NCBI GenBank assembly: GCA_027488195.1
Contig: JAIYCD010000155.1
Span: 1 to 35,218 of the forward strand
Direction: 5' to 3'
DNA from: Acetobacteraceae bacterium
Lineage (GTDB): Bacteria; Pseudomonadota; Alphaproteobacteria; Acetobacterales; Acetobacteraceae
DNA length: 35,218 bases
Shown: positions 24,172 to 32,552 of the stretch, one piece after another
Numbering within the stretch: the stretch's first letter is position 1
Layout: each line of letters starts with the position of its first letter
Notes under the pieces: model-generated
The model's input: the letters and a program-made list of their open reading frames with translations, nothing else
What the model was told of the DNA's origin: nothing
The model's database searches: none
Translations under genes and position numbers: made by a program

Positions 24172-25539
24172 ATGATGATCCGCACACGCCCCCAAATCGC
24201 CCCGAGCCTGCTCCAGTCGCGCCTGTCACAGTCGCGCCTGCTCCAGCTCGGGATGGCGGTTCTCATGGCCGTTGCCCTGGCCCCCGCGGCTGGTGCGCAG
24301 CCGCGTCCAACCGCAGCAGCCGAGGCTGCCGCGCCCCCGGCCGGCAACCGCATCCTCGCCGTGGTGAACGGGGATCCCATCACCCAGGCCGAGGTTACCT
24401 CCCGTTCGCGGCTGTTCGCGCTGAATGTCGGCATGGGTGTCGCGCCGGAGATCCTGGCGAGGCTGCAGCCGCAGGTCCTGCGCCTCGCGGTGGATGAGCG
24501 GCTGCGAATCCAGGAAATCCAACGTCGCCGTATCGGCGTCTCGGACACCGACATTGCCGAGGCCATTTCCGATATCGAGCGGCGCAACAACCTCGCACCC
24601 GGTTCCATGCGGAACCAGCTGCGCAATGCCGGCATCCAGCCGCGCGTGCTTTTCGACCAGATCCGCGCCCAGATCGGCTGGGGCCGACTGCTGCGCCAGG
24701 CACTCGGCCCGCTCGGCCAGATCACCGACCAGGAGGTGGCCGATGCGATCGCCACCCGCCGCGTCCAGGAGGCTCAGGCCGAGTATCTGGTCAGCGAAAT
24801 CTACCTGCCCGTGGATGACCCAGCCAATGAGGCTGATGTGCGCCGCTTCGCCGATGAAGTGATCGGCCAGATCCGCCGCGGCTCCGCCTTCCCCGTTGTC
24901 GCCACGCAGTTCAGCCAGGCGCAGACGGCACTGGGCGGCGGCGACCTCGGGTGGGTCGGCATCAACCAGCTCGACCCTGAGGTGGTGGGCATCGTCACGC
25001 GCATGCCGACGGGCGCGGTCAGCAACCCGATCCGCGTGGCCGGCGGTTTCCAGATCGTTACCCTGCGCGCCAAGCGCGAGGGCGGCACGGCGAACCAGCT
25101 CTCCACCGTGCTGACGATCCGCCAGGTCTTCACCGCCTTCGATCGCCCACTCGACCCTCAGGCGCCGACCGATCAGCAGCGCGCCGTGGTGGAGCGCGCC
25201 CAGCGCCTCTCGCAGACCCTGCGGGGCTGCGAGCAGGTGGACGCTCTCCCGCGTTCGAGCGACCGCCCGACCGATCCCGGGCCGATCCGCCTCGAAGGGC
25301 TGAACCCGCCGGCGCTGCGCAGCATGCTGGGGGGCCTCGCGATCGGCCGGCCCAGCCAGCCGGTGATCGCGCCCGATGGCGTGCTGCTGCTCATGGTCTG
25401 CTCGCGCGAGCAGCGGAACATGAACGAGTTCACGCCCGACGCCGCGCGCAACCAGATCCTGCGCGACCGGGTCGAGCTGCTCTCACGCCAGCTGCAGCGG
25501 GACCTGCGCCGCCGTGCCGTGATCGAGATGCGTGGCTGA
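24172..25539 (+). CDS. surA: Periplasmic peptidyl-prolyl isomerase/chaperone SurA
   Basis: 455-residue outer-membrane-protein chaperone. A signal peptide (h-region about 24-41, LLQLGMAVLMAVALAPAAGA) ends near residue 42. The SurA N-terminal domain starts at about 59 (NRILAVVNGDPITQAEVTSR). A parvulin (PPIC) domain near 200-300 shows SEIYLPVDD, FPVVATQFSQ and GGGDLGWVGINQL. A weaker second PPIase-like or C-terminal segment follows. ATG 24172 and ATG 24175 are adjacent alternatives. The position after lptD is the conserved arrangement: SurA helps to fold LptD and other barrels. Its end overlaps the rsmA start by eight bases, with no pdxA between. Confidence 0.9.
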   Translation: MMIRTRPQIAPSLLQSRLSQSRLLQLGMAVLMAVALAPAAGAQPRPTAAAEAAAPPAGNRILAVVNGDPITQAEVTSRSRLFALNVGMGVAPEILARLQPQVLRLAVDERLRIQEIQRRRIGVSDTDIAEAISDIERRNNLAPGSMRNQLRNAGIQPRVLFDQIRAQIGWGRLLRQALGPLGQITDQEVADAIATRRVQEAQAEYLVSEIYLPVDDPANEADVRRFADEVIGQIRRGSAFPVVATQFSQAQTALGGGDLGWVGINQLDPEVVGIVTRMPTGAVSNPIRVAGGFQIVTLRAKREGGTANQLSTVLTIRQVFTAFDRPLDPQAPTDQQRAVVERAQRLSQTLRGCEQVDALPRSSDRPTDPGPIRLEGLNPPALRSMLGGLAIGRPSQPVIAPDGVLLLMVCSREQRNMNEFTPDAARNQILRDRVELLSRQLQRDLRRRAVIEMRG

Positions 25540-26380
25540 TTCGCAAAAAGAGCTTGGGTTGACGCCGCTCGCCAGCGTCGTCGGCAAGTATGGCCTGGAT
25601 GCCCGCAAGGCGCTGGGCCAGCATTTCCTGCTGGATGAGGTGCTCTGCGCCCGCATCGCGCTGCTGCCCGGCGACCTCACGGCGCGGCATGTGCTGGAGG
25701 TGGGGCCGGGGCCGGGCGGGCTGACCCGCGCGCTGCTGGCCAAGCCGCTCGCGCATCTCACCGCGGTCGAACTCGATGACCGCGCCATCACCGCACTCGC
25801 GGAGGTGGTGGAAGCGCATCCGGGGCGCCTCGCGGTGCTGCGCCAGGATGCGATGAAGTTCGACGGCGTGGCGGAGCTTCCCGCGCCGCGCCAAGTGGTG
25901 GCGAACCTGCCCTACAATGTCGGCACGCCGCTGCTGATCGGCTGGCTGCGCCAGGCCGCAGAGTGGGAGCGGCTGACGCTGATGTTCCAGGAGGAGGTCG
26001 CCTTCCGCATCACTGCCGCCCCGCAGACTGAGCATTACGGCCGGCTTGCGGTGCTGGCGCAGTGGGTCGCGCATTGCATGGTCGGCCTGCGCCTGCCGCC
26101 CGGCGCCTTCCGCCCGCCGCCGCGCGTGCATTCGGCCGTGGTCGTCATCACGCCCCATGCCGAGCAGCCGCCGCCGGAGTTGTTCCGGGTCATGGAGCGC
26201 GTGACCGCTGCTGCCTTCGGGCAGCGCCGCAAGATGTTGCGCGGCTCGCTGAAATCGCTGGGCGATGCGGAGGCCCTGCTGGAGCGATGCGGCATCGCGG
26301 GCGAACGCCGCGCGGAGGAATTGCCGGTCAGCGCCTTTGACGCATTGGCGCGGGCCGTATTGGGCCGCGAGCAAAAGTAA
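25532..26380 (+). CDS. rsmA: 16S rRNA dimethyladenosine transferase RsmA (KsgA)
   Basis: 282-residue SAM-dependent enzyme that dimethylates two adjacent adenines at the 3' end of 16S rRNA. Visible motifs: KALGQHFLLD (27-36), the SAM site EVGPGPGGLT (56-65), acidic ELDDRAI and the catalytic NLPYN (125-129). RPPPRVHSAVV and FGQRRKMLRGSL are typical of the C-terminal part. It starts at GTG 25532 inside the surA end. A terminator-like hairpin follows the gene and closes the lptF-to-rsmA run. Confidence 0.95.
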   Translation: MADSQKELGLTPLASVVGKYGLDARKALGQHFLLDEVLCARIALLPGDLTARHVLEVGPGPGGLTRALLAKPLAHLTAVELDDRAITALAEVVEAHPGRLAVLRQDAMKFDGVAELPAPRQVVANLPYNVGTPLLIGWLRQAAEWERLTLMFQEEVAFRITAAPQTEHYGRLAVLAQWVAHCMVGLRLPPGAFRPPPRVHSAVVVITPHAEQPPPELFRVMERVTAAAFGQRRKMLRGSLKSLGDAEALLERCGIAGERRAEELPVSAFDALARAVLGREQK

Positions 26381-26403
26381 AAGGGCGCGATTTCCAAGGA
26401 AGG

Positions 26404-26428
26404 GGGTCTGGGGCCCCCGGCCAGACCC
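26404..26428 (+). terminator. Terminator-like hairpin after rsmA
   Basis: GGGTCTGG (26404-26411) and CCAGACCC (26421-26428) form a perfect 8-bp stem around a nine-base GC loop that can pair further (GG/CC). A short T-run (26441-26444) comes 12 bases later, further than in a classical intrinsic terminator. It separates rsmA from the MBL-fold gene. Confidence 0.6.
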
Positions 26429-26506
26429 GCCCGAGGCCTGTTTTCTTCCCCCTCCCATCCTGGCGCGCGGGCGCGATCCGATTCAGGATGCTCGCCGTCC
26501 AAGATC

Positions 26507-26511
26507 AGGAG
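26507..26511 (+). promoter_or_regulatory. Ribosome binding site of the MBL-fold gene
   Basis: AGGAG lies eight bases before ATG 26520. It decides the start, since the same frame is open back into rsmA. Confidence 0.7.
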
Positions 26512-26519
26512 AATCACAC

Positions 26520-27398
26520 ATGCAGCGCCTGCAGATCGGCGACGTCGCCATCACCAGCCTCATCGAGCGCGACGGCCCCTGGCGCCGGCCGGAGGATTTC
26601 TTCCTCAACTACGACAGCGCGGCCAAGGCCGCCGATGTCGCGCGCCTGGCGCCCGAGGTCTTCGACCGCGAGAGCGGCAAGATGGTCATCACCTACCAGA
26701 CCTTCGTGATCCGCACCGCGCAGCACGTCATCCTGGTGGATACCTGCACTGGCGAGGACAAGGGCTATGGCGCGCCCATGGATTTCCCGAAGCAGCCCTG
26801 GATGGATGCGCTGACGGCCGAGGGCCTGACCCCGGCCGATATCGACTACGTCTTCTGCACGCATCTCCACATCGACCACAGCGGCTGGAACACCAAGCTC
26901 GTGAATGGCGAATGGGTGCCGACCTTCCCGAATGCGAAATACATCTTCCACAAGGGCGAATACGCGGCCTGGGAGGCGCTGGAGCGCGAGGGCAAGGAGC
27001 GCGCGGGTGGTGCGGGCGGCGTCTGGCGGATGAATTGCGAACCCATCGCCAAGGCCGGCCAGGCGCTGCTGGTGGATGAGAGCTTCACGCTGGATGACTG
27101 CATCAGCCTCATCCTCACGCCCGGCCATTCGCCCGGCCATGTTTGCGTGAAGGTCAGCAGCAAGGGGCAGACCGCGATCATCGCGGGCGACATGATGCAT
27201 CACCAGTTGCAATGCTTCGATCCGACCATGTCCACCATCTTCTGCTGGGACCCGCATGCGGCGGCCGAGAGCCGCAAGCGCGTCTTCGAGGAGGTGGCCG
27301 AGACGGACACGCTGCTGCTGCCCATCCATTTCCCGACTCCCACCGCCGGTCGCCTCAAGCGCGCCGGTGGGGCCTATGACTGGGTCTTCGCGCGGTAA
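26520..27398 (+). CDS. MBL-fold metallo-hydrolase
   Basis: 292-residue metallo-beta-lactamase-fold protein. The metal-binding set is THLHIDH (H115, H117, D119, H120), TPGHSPGH (H203), GDMMHH (D224) and a late LLLPIHFPTP histidine, so both zinc sites look complete. It starts MQRLQIGDVAITSLIER and has no signal peptide, so it is cytoplasmic. The overall form resembles the N-acyl-homoserine-lactone lactonase/MBL hydrolase group, but many members have other substrates, so I do not assign quorum quenching. It is monocistronic: a hairpin precedes it, and it converges on the CoA-transferase gene with seven bases between the stops. Confidence 0.88.
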   Translation: MQRLQIGDVAITSLIERDGPWRRPEDFFLNYDSAAKAADVARLAPEVFDRESGKMVITYQTFVIRTAQHVILVDTCTGEDKGYGAPMDFPKQPWMDALTAEGLTPADIDYVFCTHLHIDHSGWNTKLVNGEWVPTFPNAKYIFHKGEYAAWEALEREGKERAGGAGGVWRMNCEPIAKAGQALLVDESFTLDDCISLILTPGHSPGHVCVKVSSKGQTAIIAGDMMHHQLQCFDPTMSTIFCWDPHAAAESRKRVFEEVAETDTLLLPIHFPTPTAGRLKRAGGAYDWVFAR

Positions 27399-27405
27399 TT
27401 CGCGC

Positions 27406-28548
27406 TCAGCCTGCTTCGGCGAGCCACGCGCGGATCTCCGCGCCATGCTCGTCGAGGTCGGGCGCGCGGACGCGCAGCGTGGCGGGCGTGCCCTTGAGCT
27501 TGAGCGGCGAGGAGAGGGTGCGGATCGCGCCGCGCTCCGCATCCTGGATCTCCGCCGCGACACCGCGCGCCACCGCCTGCGGATGCGCCAGCGCCTCGTC
27601 ATAGGCCAGCACCGGCTCGGCCGGAATGCCGACGCCGCCGAGGGCCGAGAGCCAATGCGCAGTCTCCCGTGTCAGGAAGGCCTCCTGCAGCAGCGGCACC
27701 AGCGTGTCGTTGTTCTTCACGCGATCGGCATTGGTGGCGAAGCGCGGATCGGCGGGCAGGTCCGGCAGGTTCAGCAGGTTGCAGAGGCTGCGCCAGAAGG
27801 CATCCTTGTTGGCGCCGATGGTGATCCAGCCATCGGCCGTGCGGAAGACGCGGTAGGGCGAATTGCCGCGATGCAGCTGCCCCATGCGCTCGGGCCGCGT
27901 GCCCTGGCTGAAGACATGCGCCGCCTCATAGACACCGAGCGCCATGCCCGCCTCCAGCAGCGACTGGTCGATATGCTGGCCCATGCCGGTCCGATGCCGC
28001 GCCATCAGCGCCGCCAGGATGGAGCTGGTGGTGAACATCCCCGCCGTGAGGTCGGTGATGGCGACGGGCAGGCGATAGGGCTCGCCATCCGGCGGGCCAT
28101 TGCCGGCCATGAGGCCCGACATGCCCTGCGCCATCATGTCGAAGCCGCCATGCTGCGCCCAGGGCCCCGTCTGCCCGAAGCCCGAGATGGAAGCGACGAC
28201 GAGGCGCGGATTGGCGGCGTGCAGCGCCTCCCATCCGAAGCCGGCGCGGGCCAGCGCGCCGGGGCGGAAATTCTCGACCAGCACATCGGCGCGCCGCACC
28301 AATTGCCACAGCAGCTCGGCGTCGGGCGCCGATTTCAGGTCGAGCGCAATGCTGCGCTTGTTGCGGTTCCACAGCGCGAAGGGCTGGCTGCGGCCCTCGA
28401 CGAAGGGCGGCATGCGCCGCGCCTCGTCGCCCTCGGGCCGTTCCACCTTGATGACCTCGGCGCCCAGGTCACCCAGCATCATCGTGCAGTAGGGCCCTGA
28501 CAGGAAGGTCGTCAGGTCCAGCACCAGCAGCCCATCCAGCGCGCTCAC
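27406..28548 (-). CDS. Class III CoA-transferase (CaiB/BaiF), operon-distal copy
   Basis: 380-residue family III CoA-transferase, which moves CoA between carboxylic acids through an aspartyl-CoA thioester. LLVLDLTTFLSGPYCTMMLG begins the fold; GAEVIKVERPEGDEAR and NRNKRSIALDLK are the CoA-binding region. The expected catalytic aspartate is D166 in AITDLTAG. The GTG start at 28548 overlaps the stop of the Bug gene (GTGA). It is the last gene of the catabolic operon. The acid substrate cannot be read; succinyl-CoA or another pathway CoA is a likely donor. Confidence 0.9.
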   Translation of the reverse strand: MSALDGLLVLDLTTFLSGPYCTMMLGDLGAEVIKVERPEGDEARRMPPFVEGRSQPFALWNRNKRSIALDLKSAPDAELLWQLVRRADVLVENFRPGALARAGFGWEALHAANPRLVVASISGFGQTGPWAQHGGFDMMAQGMSGLMAGNGPPDGEPYRLPVAITDLTAGMFTTSSILAALMARHRTGMGQHIDQSLLEAGMALGVYEAAHVFSQGTRPERMGQLHRGNSPYRVFRTADGWITIGANKDAFWRSLCNLLNLPDLPADPRFATNADRVKNNDTLVPLLQEAFLTRETAHWLSALGGVGIPAEPVLAYDEALAHPQAVARGVAAEIQDAERGAIRTLSSPLKLKGTPATLRVRAPDLDEHGAEIRAWLAEAG

Positions 28549-29516
28549 TCCGGGCGCAGCCCGGCATCATTGGCGATGCGCGAGAGCAGGGCGCGCTGGT
28601 CGGTCACGAAGCGCGTGAAGTCCGGCCGCGGCAGATAGGCCGCCTCCATGCCCAGCACGGCGAGGCGCGCGCGCACATCGGGCATGGCGAGCGTGCGCTG
28701 CGCCGCGTCCTGGATGCGGTCGAGGATGGCGGGCGGCGTGCCCGCGGGCGCCCAGAGCCCGATCCACTCCACCAGTTCGAAGCCGGGCAGCGCCGCCTCT
28801 GCCACGGTGGGCACATCGGGCAGCACCGACATGCGCGTGGCCGACGAGACGGCCAGCGCCCGCAATTGCCGCCCCTGCACGAGGCCCACCGCGGAGGGCG
28901 CGGTCGCGAAGTTGAAGTGCGTGTCGCCCGCCAGTACCGCCTGCGCGCCCTGGCTGCCGCCGCGATAGGGCACATGGGTGGACTCGATCCCCGCCTGCTG
29001 AACGAAGAGGAAGCCCGAGAGATGCGAGGCGGTGCCGATGCCCGCACTGGCCCAGGAAACCCGGCCGCCCTGCTCGCGCATGCGCGCGATGTAGGTGGAG
29101 AGGTCGGTTGCGCGCTCATTGGCCGGCACGATCATGATGAGCGGCATGACGGACATGCGGGCGATCGGCGCGAAGTCGCGCTCATAGCTGAACGGCAGGT
29201 TGCGGATCAGCATGTGGTTCAGTGCATGCGCCGAGGGATCGGCCAGCAGCGTGTAGCCATCAGGCCGCGCCTGCGCGACCATGGCCGCGCCGATGGTGCC
29301 CGCGCCGCCTGTGCGGTTCTCGATGACGAAGCTCTGGCCGAGGATCTCACCCATCGGGCCGGTCAGCACGCGCATCGTGGCATCGGTGCCACCGCCTGGC
29401 GCATAGGGGATGATCAGGCGGATCGGGCGGTCGGGGAAGGGCGCCTGCGCCAAGGCGGGTGCGGCCAGTGCCAGCGCAGCCAGCGCTGTCAGGCCCCGCA
29501 GGATTCTCCGTCGCAT
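28545..29516 (-). CDS. Bug/TctC-family solute-binding protein of the catabolic operon
   Basis: 323-residue periplasmic receptor. The signal peptide is MRRRILRGLTALAALALAAP with cleavage likely after ALA-Q (residue ~23). Family motifs: IRLIIPYAPGGGTDATMRVL, SFVIENRTGGAGTIGAAMVA, VSWASAGIGTASHLSG and VPYRGGSQGAQAVLAG. Operon membership suggests that it binds the carboxylate that the CoA-transferases then activate, so it is the best pointer to an imported substrate. No TctAB membrane genes are in the window; they would have to lie elsewhere. Its ATG is preceded by a strong GGAGG. Confidence 0.9.
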   Translation of the reverse strand: MRRRILRGLTALAALALAAPALAQAPFPDRPIRLIIPYAPGGGTDATMRVLTGPMGEILGQSFVIENRTGGAGTIGAAMVAQARPDGYTLLADPSAHALNHMLIRNLPFSYERDFAPIARMSVMPLIMIVPANERATDLSTYIARMREQGGRVSWASAGIGTASHLSGFLFVQQAGIESTHVPYRGGSQGAQAVLAGDTHFNFATAPSAVGLVQGRQLRALAVSSATRMSVLPDVPTVAEAALPGFELVEWIGLWAPAGTPPAILDRIQDAAQRTLAMPDVRARLAVLGMEAAYLPRPDFTRFVTDQRALLSRIANDAGLRPE

Positions 29517-29525
29517 CTTTCGCTT

Positions 29526-29530
29526 CCTCC
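29526..29530 (-). promoter_or_regulatory. Ribosome binding site of the operon Bug gene
   Basis: On the minus strand GGAGG lies nine bases before ATG 29516. It is the clearest RBS in this operon, whose other starts mostly rely on stop/start overlaps. Confidence 0.65.
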
Positions 29531-29554
29531 CAGTGATTGTCGTCGTTGTGGTGC

Positions 29555-30193
29555 TCAGGGCAGGCCGTTGCGGCCGTGGCGCAGATAGGCGGGGCGTTCC
29601 GACAGGCGCTCGAAATAGGCGCTGACGGCGGGATAGTCGGGCTTCTCGAACCCCTTCACCGCGAACCAGCGATTGACGACGAGGCCCATCGGGATGTCCG
29701 CCATCGTGAAGCCCTCGCCGCAGAGGAAAGGCCGGCCATCGGCCAGTTCCCCGTCCAGCAGGCCGATCGCATGCGTGAAATCCTTCCGCCCCTGGTCGAC
29801 GAACCAGGGGTTGTTCCAGGGCGGCTCCTGCAATTGCCCGCCGAGGAAGGCACCGCGCATGGCATGCGTCAGGTCATAGGCGACCCAGTCCATCCATTGC
29901 TCGACGCGCACGCGCTTCTCGGGCGGCGAGGGATAGATCCACTCGGCGCCATGCTTCAGGCAAAGATAGCGCATGATGGCGTTGGACTCGCGCAGCACCA
30001 GGTCGCCATCCAGCACCACGGGGATCTGCGCGACGGGATTGAGGCGCAGGAATTCCGGCGTGCTGGTGGGGGTGAAGCCCCGCCCCCAATCCTCGCGGAT
30101 ATAGGGCAGCGCGATCTCGTCGCAGAGCCACAGGATCTTGCGCACATTGAAGGAATTGGGACGCCCGAGGACGCGCAGTCGTTCATCGGCCAT
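29555..30193 (-). CDS. Glutathione S-transferase family protein
   Basis: 212 residues with an N-terminal thioredoxin-like GST domain (LRVLGRPNSFNVRKILWLCD, then NPVAQIPVVLDGDLVLRESNAI with the cis-proline and Glu-Ser glutathione-binding pair) and a helical C-terminal domain (ADGRPFLCGEGFTMADIPMG). The serine near residue 14 could be the catalytic residue, as in theta/beta-like classes. ATG 30193 is chosen because it lies 11 bases inside the crotonase end and begins MADERLRVLG; the frame is open further upstream. In a catabolic operon a GST may isomerise, detoxify or dehalogenate an intermediate; the sequence does not decide. Confidence 0.88.
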   Translation of the reverse strand: MADERLRVLGRPNSFNVRKILWLCDEIALPYIREDWGRGFTPTSTPEFLRLNPVAQIPVVLDGDLVLRESNAIMRYLCLKHGAEWIYPSPPEKRVRVEQWMDWVAYDLTHAMRGAFLGGQLQEPPWNNPWFVDQGRKDFTHAIGLLDGELADGRPFLCGEGFTMADIPMGLVVNRWFAVKGFEKPDYPAVSAYFERLSERPAYLRHGRNGLP

Positions 30194-30968
30194 GGAATAT
30201 TGCCTCCCGTTTTTCGGCGAAGGCTCTCTCGGCCTCGCGGTGATCCTCGGTGAACCACAGGCGCGCGAAGATCTCGGCCGCCAGCTTGCGGGCCTCCGCG
30301 CGCGGCAGGTCGAGCGCGCCGAGCGCCTGCTTGGCGCCGCGAATGGCGAGCGGTGCGGCCGCTTCCAGCCCGGCGGCCAGGCGCAGCGCCGCCTCACGCC
30401 CATTCTCCGCCACCACCTCGACCAGGCCCGCGCTGCGCGCCGCCTCGGCCGAGAGGCGCTCGCCGGTCAGCAGCAGGCGCATCGCGGTGCCGCGGCCGAC
30501 CATGGCGGAGAGGCGTTCGGTGCCGTCCCAGCCGGGAATGATGCCCAGGCGCAGCTGCGGGAAGCCCAGCACCGCGCCGGCGCCCGCCACGCGCAGATCG
30601 CAGGCGAGCGCGAGTTCCGCGCCGCCGCCCAGCGCATAGCCGTCAATGGCGGCGATGACGGGAAGGGGATGCGCCTCGATCGCGTCCAGCAGCGAACGCG
30701 CGGCGCCGAAGACGCGTTCCAGCGCGGCTGGGTTTTCCAGCGCCCGATAGGCCTTGAGGTCGCCGCCCGCGCAGAAGAAGCGACCGGTGCCGCAGAGAAT
30801 GATGCAGCCCAGCGTCTGGTCGCGTGCCGCCTGGTCCAGCCGCGTGCACAGGGCGAGGATCGTCGCCTCATCCAGCGCATTGCCGGCCGAGGGGCGATCA
30901 AGCGAGAGCAGCAGCGCGGCGCCCGCGCGCTCCTCCCGGAAGCCTGGTTCAGTCCCGTTCGACGACAT
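30183..30968 (-). CDS. Crotonase-fold (enoyl-CoA hydratase/isomerase family) protein
   Basis: 261 residues. The oxyanion-hole motifs are GRFFCAGGDLKAY (63-75) and GYALGGGAELALACD (110-124). The first catalytic glutamate of hydratases is kept (E118). The second, expected in a PE(I/L)xLGIIPG motif, is replaced by Gln (FPQLRLGIIPG, Q138). Simple enoyl-CoA hydration normally uses both, so it may be an isomerase, hydrolase or another crotonase-type enzyme. It overlaps the VOC gene end by 20 bases and the GST start by 11, so it is clearly part of the operon and acts on a CoA thioester in the same pathway. Confidence 0.88.
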   Translation of the reverse strand: MSSNGTEPGFREERAGAALLLSLDRPSAGNALDEATILALCTRLDQAARDQTLGCIILCGTGRFFCAGGDLKAYRALENPAALERVFGAARSLLDAIEAHPLPVIAAIDGYALGGGAELALACDLRVAGAGAVLGFPQLRLGIIPGWDGTERLSAMVGRGTAMRLLLTGERLSAEAARSAGLVEVVAENGREAALRLAAGLEAAAPLAIRGAKQALGALDLPRAEARKLAAEIFARLWFTEDHREAERAFAEKREAIFHGR

Positions 30969-31857
30969 GGATCAGCACCCCGCCCATGGCTTTCGGGTGG
31001 CAGAAGCCGATCCGCGCCCGGCGTGAGCCGGGGCGGCCCTTGAGGTCGATCATCGGCAAGCCGGCCGAATTCAGATGCGCCAGCGTGCGATCAATGTCGC
31101 GCGCCTTGAAGGCGATGTGGTGCAGCCCGGCACCGCGGCTCGCCACGAAGCGCGCAATGGCGCCCTGGTCCTGCCGCGTATTGCCGGAGCTGCCATGCGA
31201 GACCTCGCCCGATTGCGCGGGGTCGAAGTTCTGCAGGAATTCCAGCTCGCAATCGCCCGCCGTGATGAAGGCGACGCGCAGCCCGCCGACCGGCACCGGC
31301 GGGCGCGTATGATACACCACGCCGTAGCGGTCGGAGGTGAAGCTCTCGACGGCGATCTGCACCTCCATGTCGGTCTGCTGGCTTTCCAGGGGGCAGCCCA
31401 AGCGCTGGCAGAAGGTGGCGATGGCGGCCTGGTTGTCGGCGCTGGCGATGCCGATGTGGTCAATGCGGTCCACCCATTCCGAGCGACCCAGCCCCATGCG
31501 CAGCGCGGGCGAGAGGCGCACCCGCACGCCCGAGGTCTGGGCCGGCTCCACCGCCATGGCACCGCCCGGCGCCGCAGCCAGGGTGAAGCCCGCCTGCGCC
31601 AGTGCGGCGCCCGAGGCCGCGGGGTCCTCGGCGGCGAAGGCGATGTGATGCACGCCCGGCTGCGCGCCCGTGCCCAGGAAGGGATCATCTGGCGTGAAGA
31701 GGGCGAGCGCCGTCTCGCCGATGGCAAAGCAGGGGGCTGTGCTGCCGGCGAAGCGCAAATCCTGGCGCGGCAGTTCCAGCAACTCGCCCAGAACGCGGGA
31801 CGCGGCAGCGACGTCCTTCGTGGCGAGCGCGACATAGGCGAGGCCGAAGCCGGTCAT
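30949..31857 (-). CDS. Two-domain VOC protein, methylmalonyl-CoA-epimerase-like C-terminal half
   Basis: 302 residues in two glyoxalase/VOC modules. The N-terminal one (about 1-120) has GVHHIAFAAED; the C-terminal one (about 130-302) has VDRIDHIGIAS, ELEFLQNF, GLHHIAFKARDID, RPGSRRARIGFCHPK and MGGVLIHVVE. The C-terminal block resembles methylmalonyl-CoA epimerase, where the ligands are His, Gln, His, Glu; here the aligned residues are H134, E206, H246/247 and H297, so the metal site is altered. It may epimerise, isomerise or oxygenate a pathway intermediate. Its ATG overlaps the GntR stop (ATGA). Confidence 0.85.
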   Translation of the reverse strand: MTGFGLAYVALATKDVAAASRVLGELLELPRQDLRFAGSTAPCFAIGETALALFTPDDPFLGTGAQPGVHHIAFAAEDPAASGAALAQAGFTLAAAPGGAMAVEPAQTSGVRVRLSPALRMGLGRSEWVDRIDHIGIASADNQAAIATFCQRLGCPLESQQTDMEVQIAVESFTSDRYGVVYHTRPPVPVGGLRVAFITAGDCELEFLQNFDPAQSGEVSHGSSGNTRQDQGAIARFVASRGAGLHHIAFKARDIDRTLAHLNSAGLPMIDLKGRPGSRRARIGFCHPKAMGGVLIHVVERD

Positions 31858-32543
31858 GCGGGCGTCCTTCCCTGAGCGTCTTTGGTCTTGGGCGGGGCCA
31901 TGAACTGCCCCAGCAGGCTGTCGAGATGGGCGTTGCTGAGTGCCATCGCAGATGCGGCGTCGCCCGTGGCGATGGCGGCGAGGATGGCGTCATGCTCGGC
32001 GATGGAGGTCTGCGGCAGCTCCGGCACGCGGCTCATCGCGGCCTGGTAGCGGCGCAGGCGGGCGCGGATCTGTGCGTACATGCCGGCGAGGATCGCGTTG
32101 TCGCCCCCCGCCACCAGCGCCTCGTGGAACTCGGCGGCGAGGCGGCCATAGCCGGCCGTGTCACCCCCTGCCACCGCCTGACGCATCTGTCGGGCCAGGC
32201 TTTGCAGGCGTTGCATAACGCCCGCGTCCCGGCGGCGCGCGGCGACGCCTGCGGCAAAGGCCTCGATGGCAGCGCGCACGCCAAACAGCTCGCGCAGCTC
32301 CTGGTCGGAAAGCAGCCGCACCGAGGCGCCACGATGGGGCGAGAGGTCGAGCAGGCCCTCCTGGGCCAGGATGCGGAAGGCTTCCCGCAGCGTCACGCGG
32401 CTGGTGCCGGAGCGGAGGACGAGCTCCGCCTCGACGAGGCGGGCGCCGGGGGCGATGCGGCCATCCAGAATGTCCTCGCGCAGCCAATCCGCCAGCCGGT
32501 GGGGCAGGCTCTCAGGGCGAGCGGAGGGCTTGGCGATGGAAAT
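31854..32543 (-). CDS. GntR-family regulator with FCD effector domain
   Basis: A winged-helix DNA-binding domain is readable from LADWLREDILDGRIAPG through ELVLRSGTSRVTLREAFRIL to LLDLSPHRGASVRLL. An FCD effector domain follows, with histidines likely to bind a metal or ligand (EFHEALVAGGDN, IAEHDAIL, NAHLDSLL). It should sense a carboxylate or CoA-pathway metabolite and control this operon. The frame is closed by TGA at 32552-32550, and no ATG, GTG or TTG occurs before the winged helix. GTG 32396 would delete most of it. The coordinates given assume an ATT start at 32543. A one-base indel joining ATG 32553 to this frame is the alternative. Confidence 0.8.
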   Translation of the reverse strand: MSIAKPSARPESLPHRLADWLREDILDGRIAPGARLVEAELVLRSGTSRVTLREAFRILAQEGLLDLSPHRGASVRLLSDQELRELFGVRAAIEAFAAGVAARRRDAGVMQRLQSLARQMRQAVAGGDTAGYGRLAAEFHEALVAGGDNAILAGMYAQIRARLRRYQAAMSRVPELPQTSIAEHDAILAAIATGDAASAMALSNAHLDSLLGQFMAPPKTKDAQGRTPA

Positions 32544-32552
32544 GGCGGTTCA

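Noticed and set aside
26520-27398. Assignment of the MBL-fold protein as an AHL lactonase
   Set aside because: The metal motif is shared by many MBL hydrolases and nothing else here (no luxI/luxR) supports quorum quenching.
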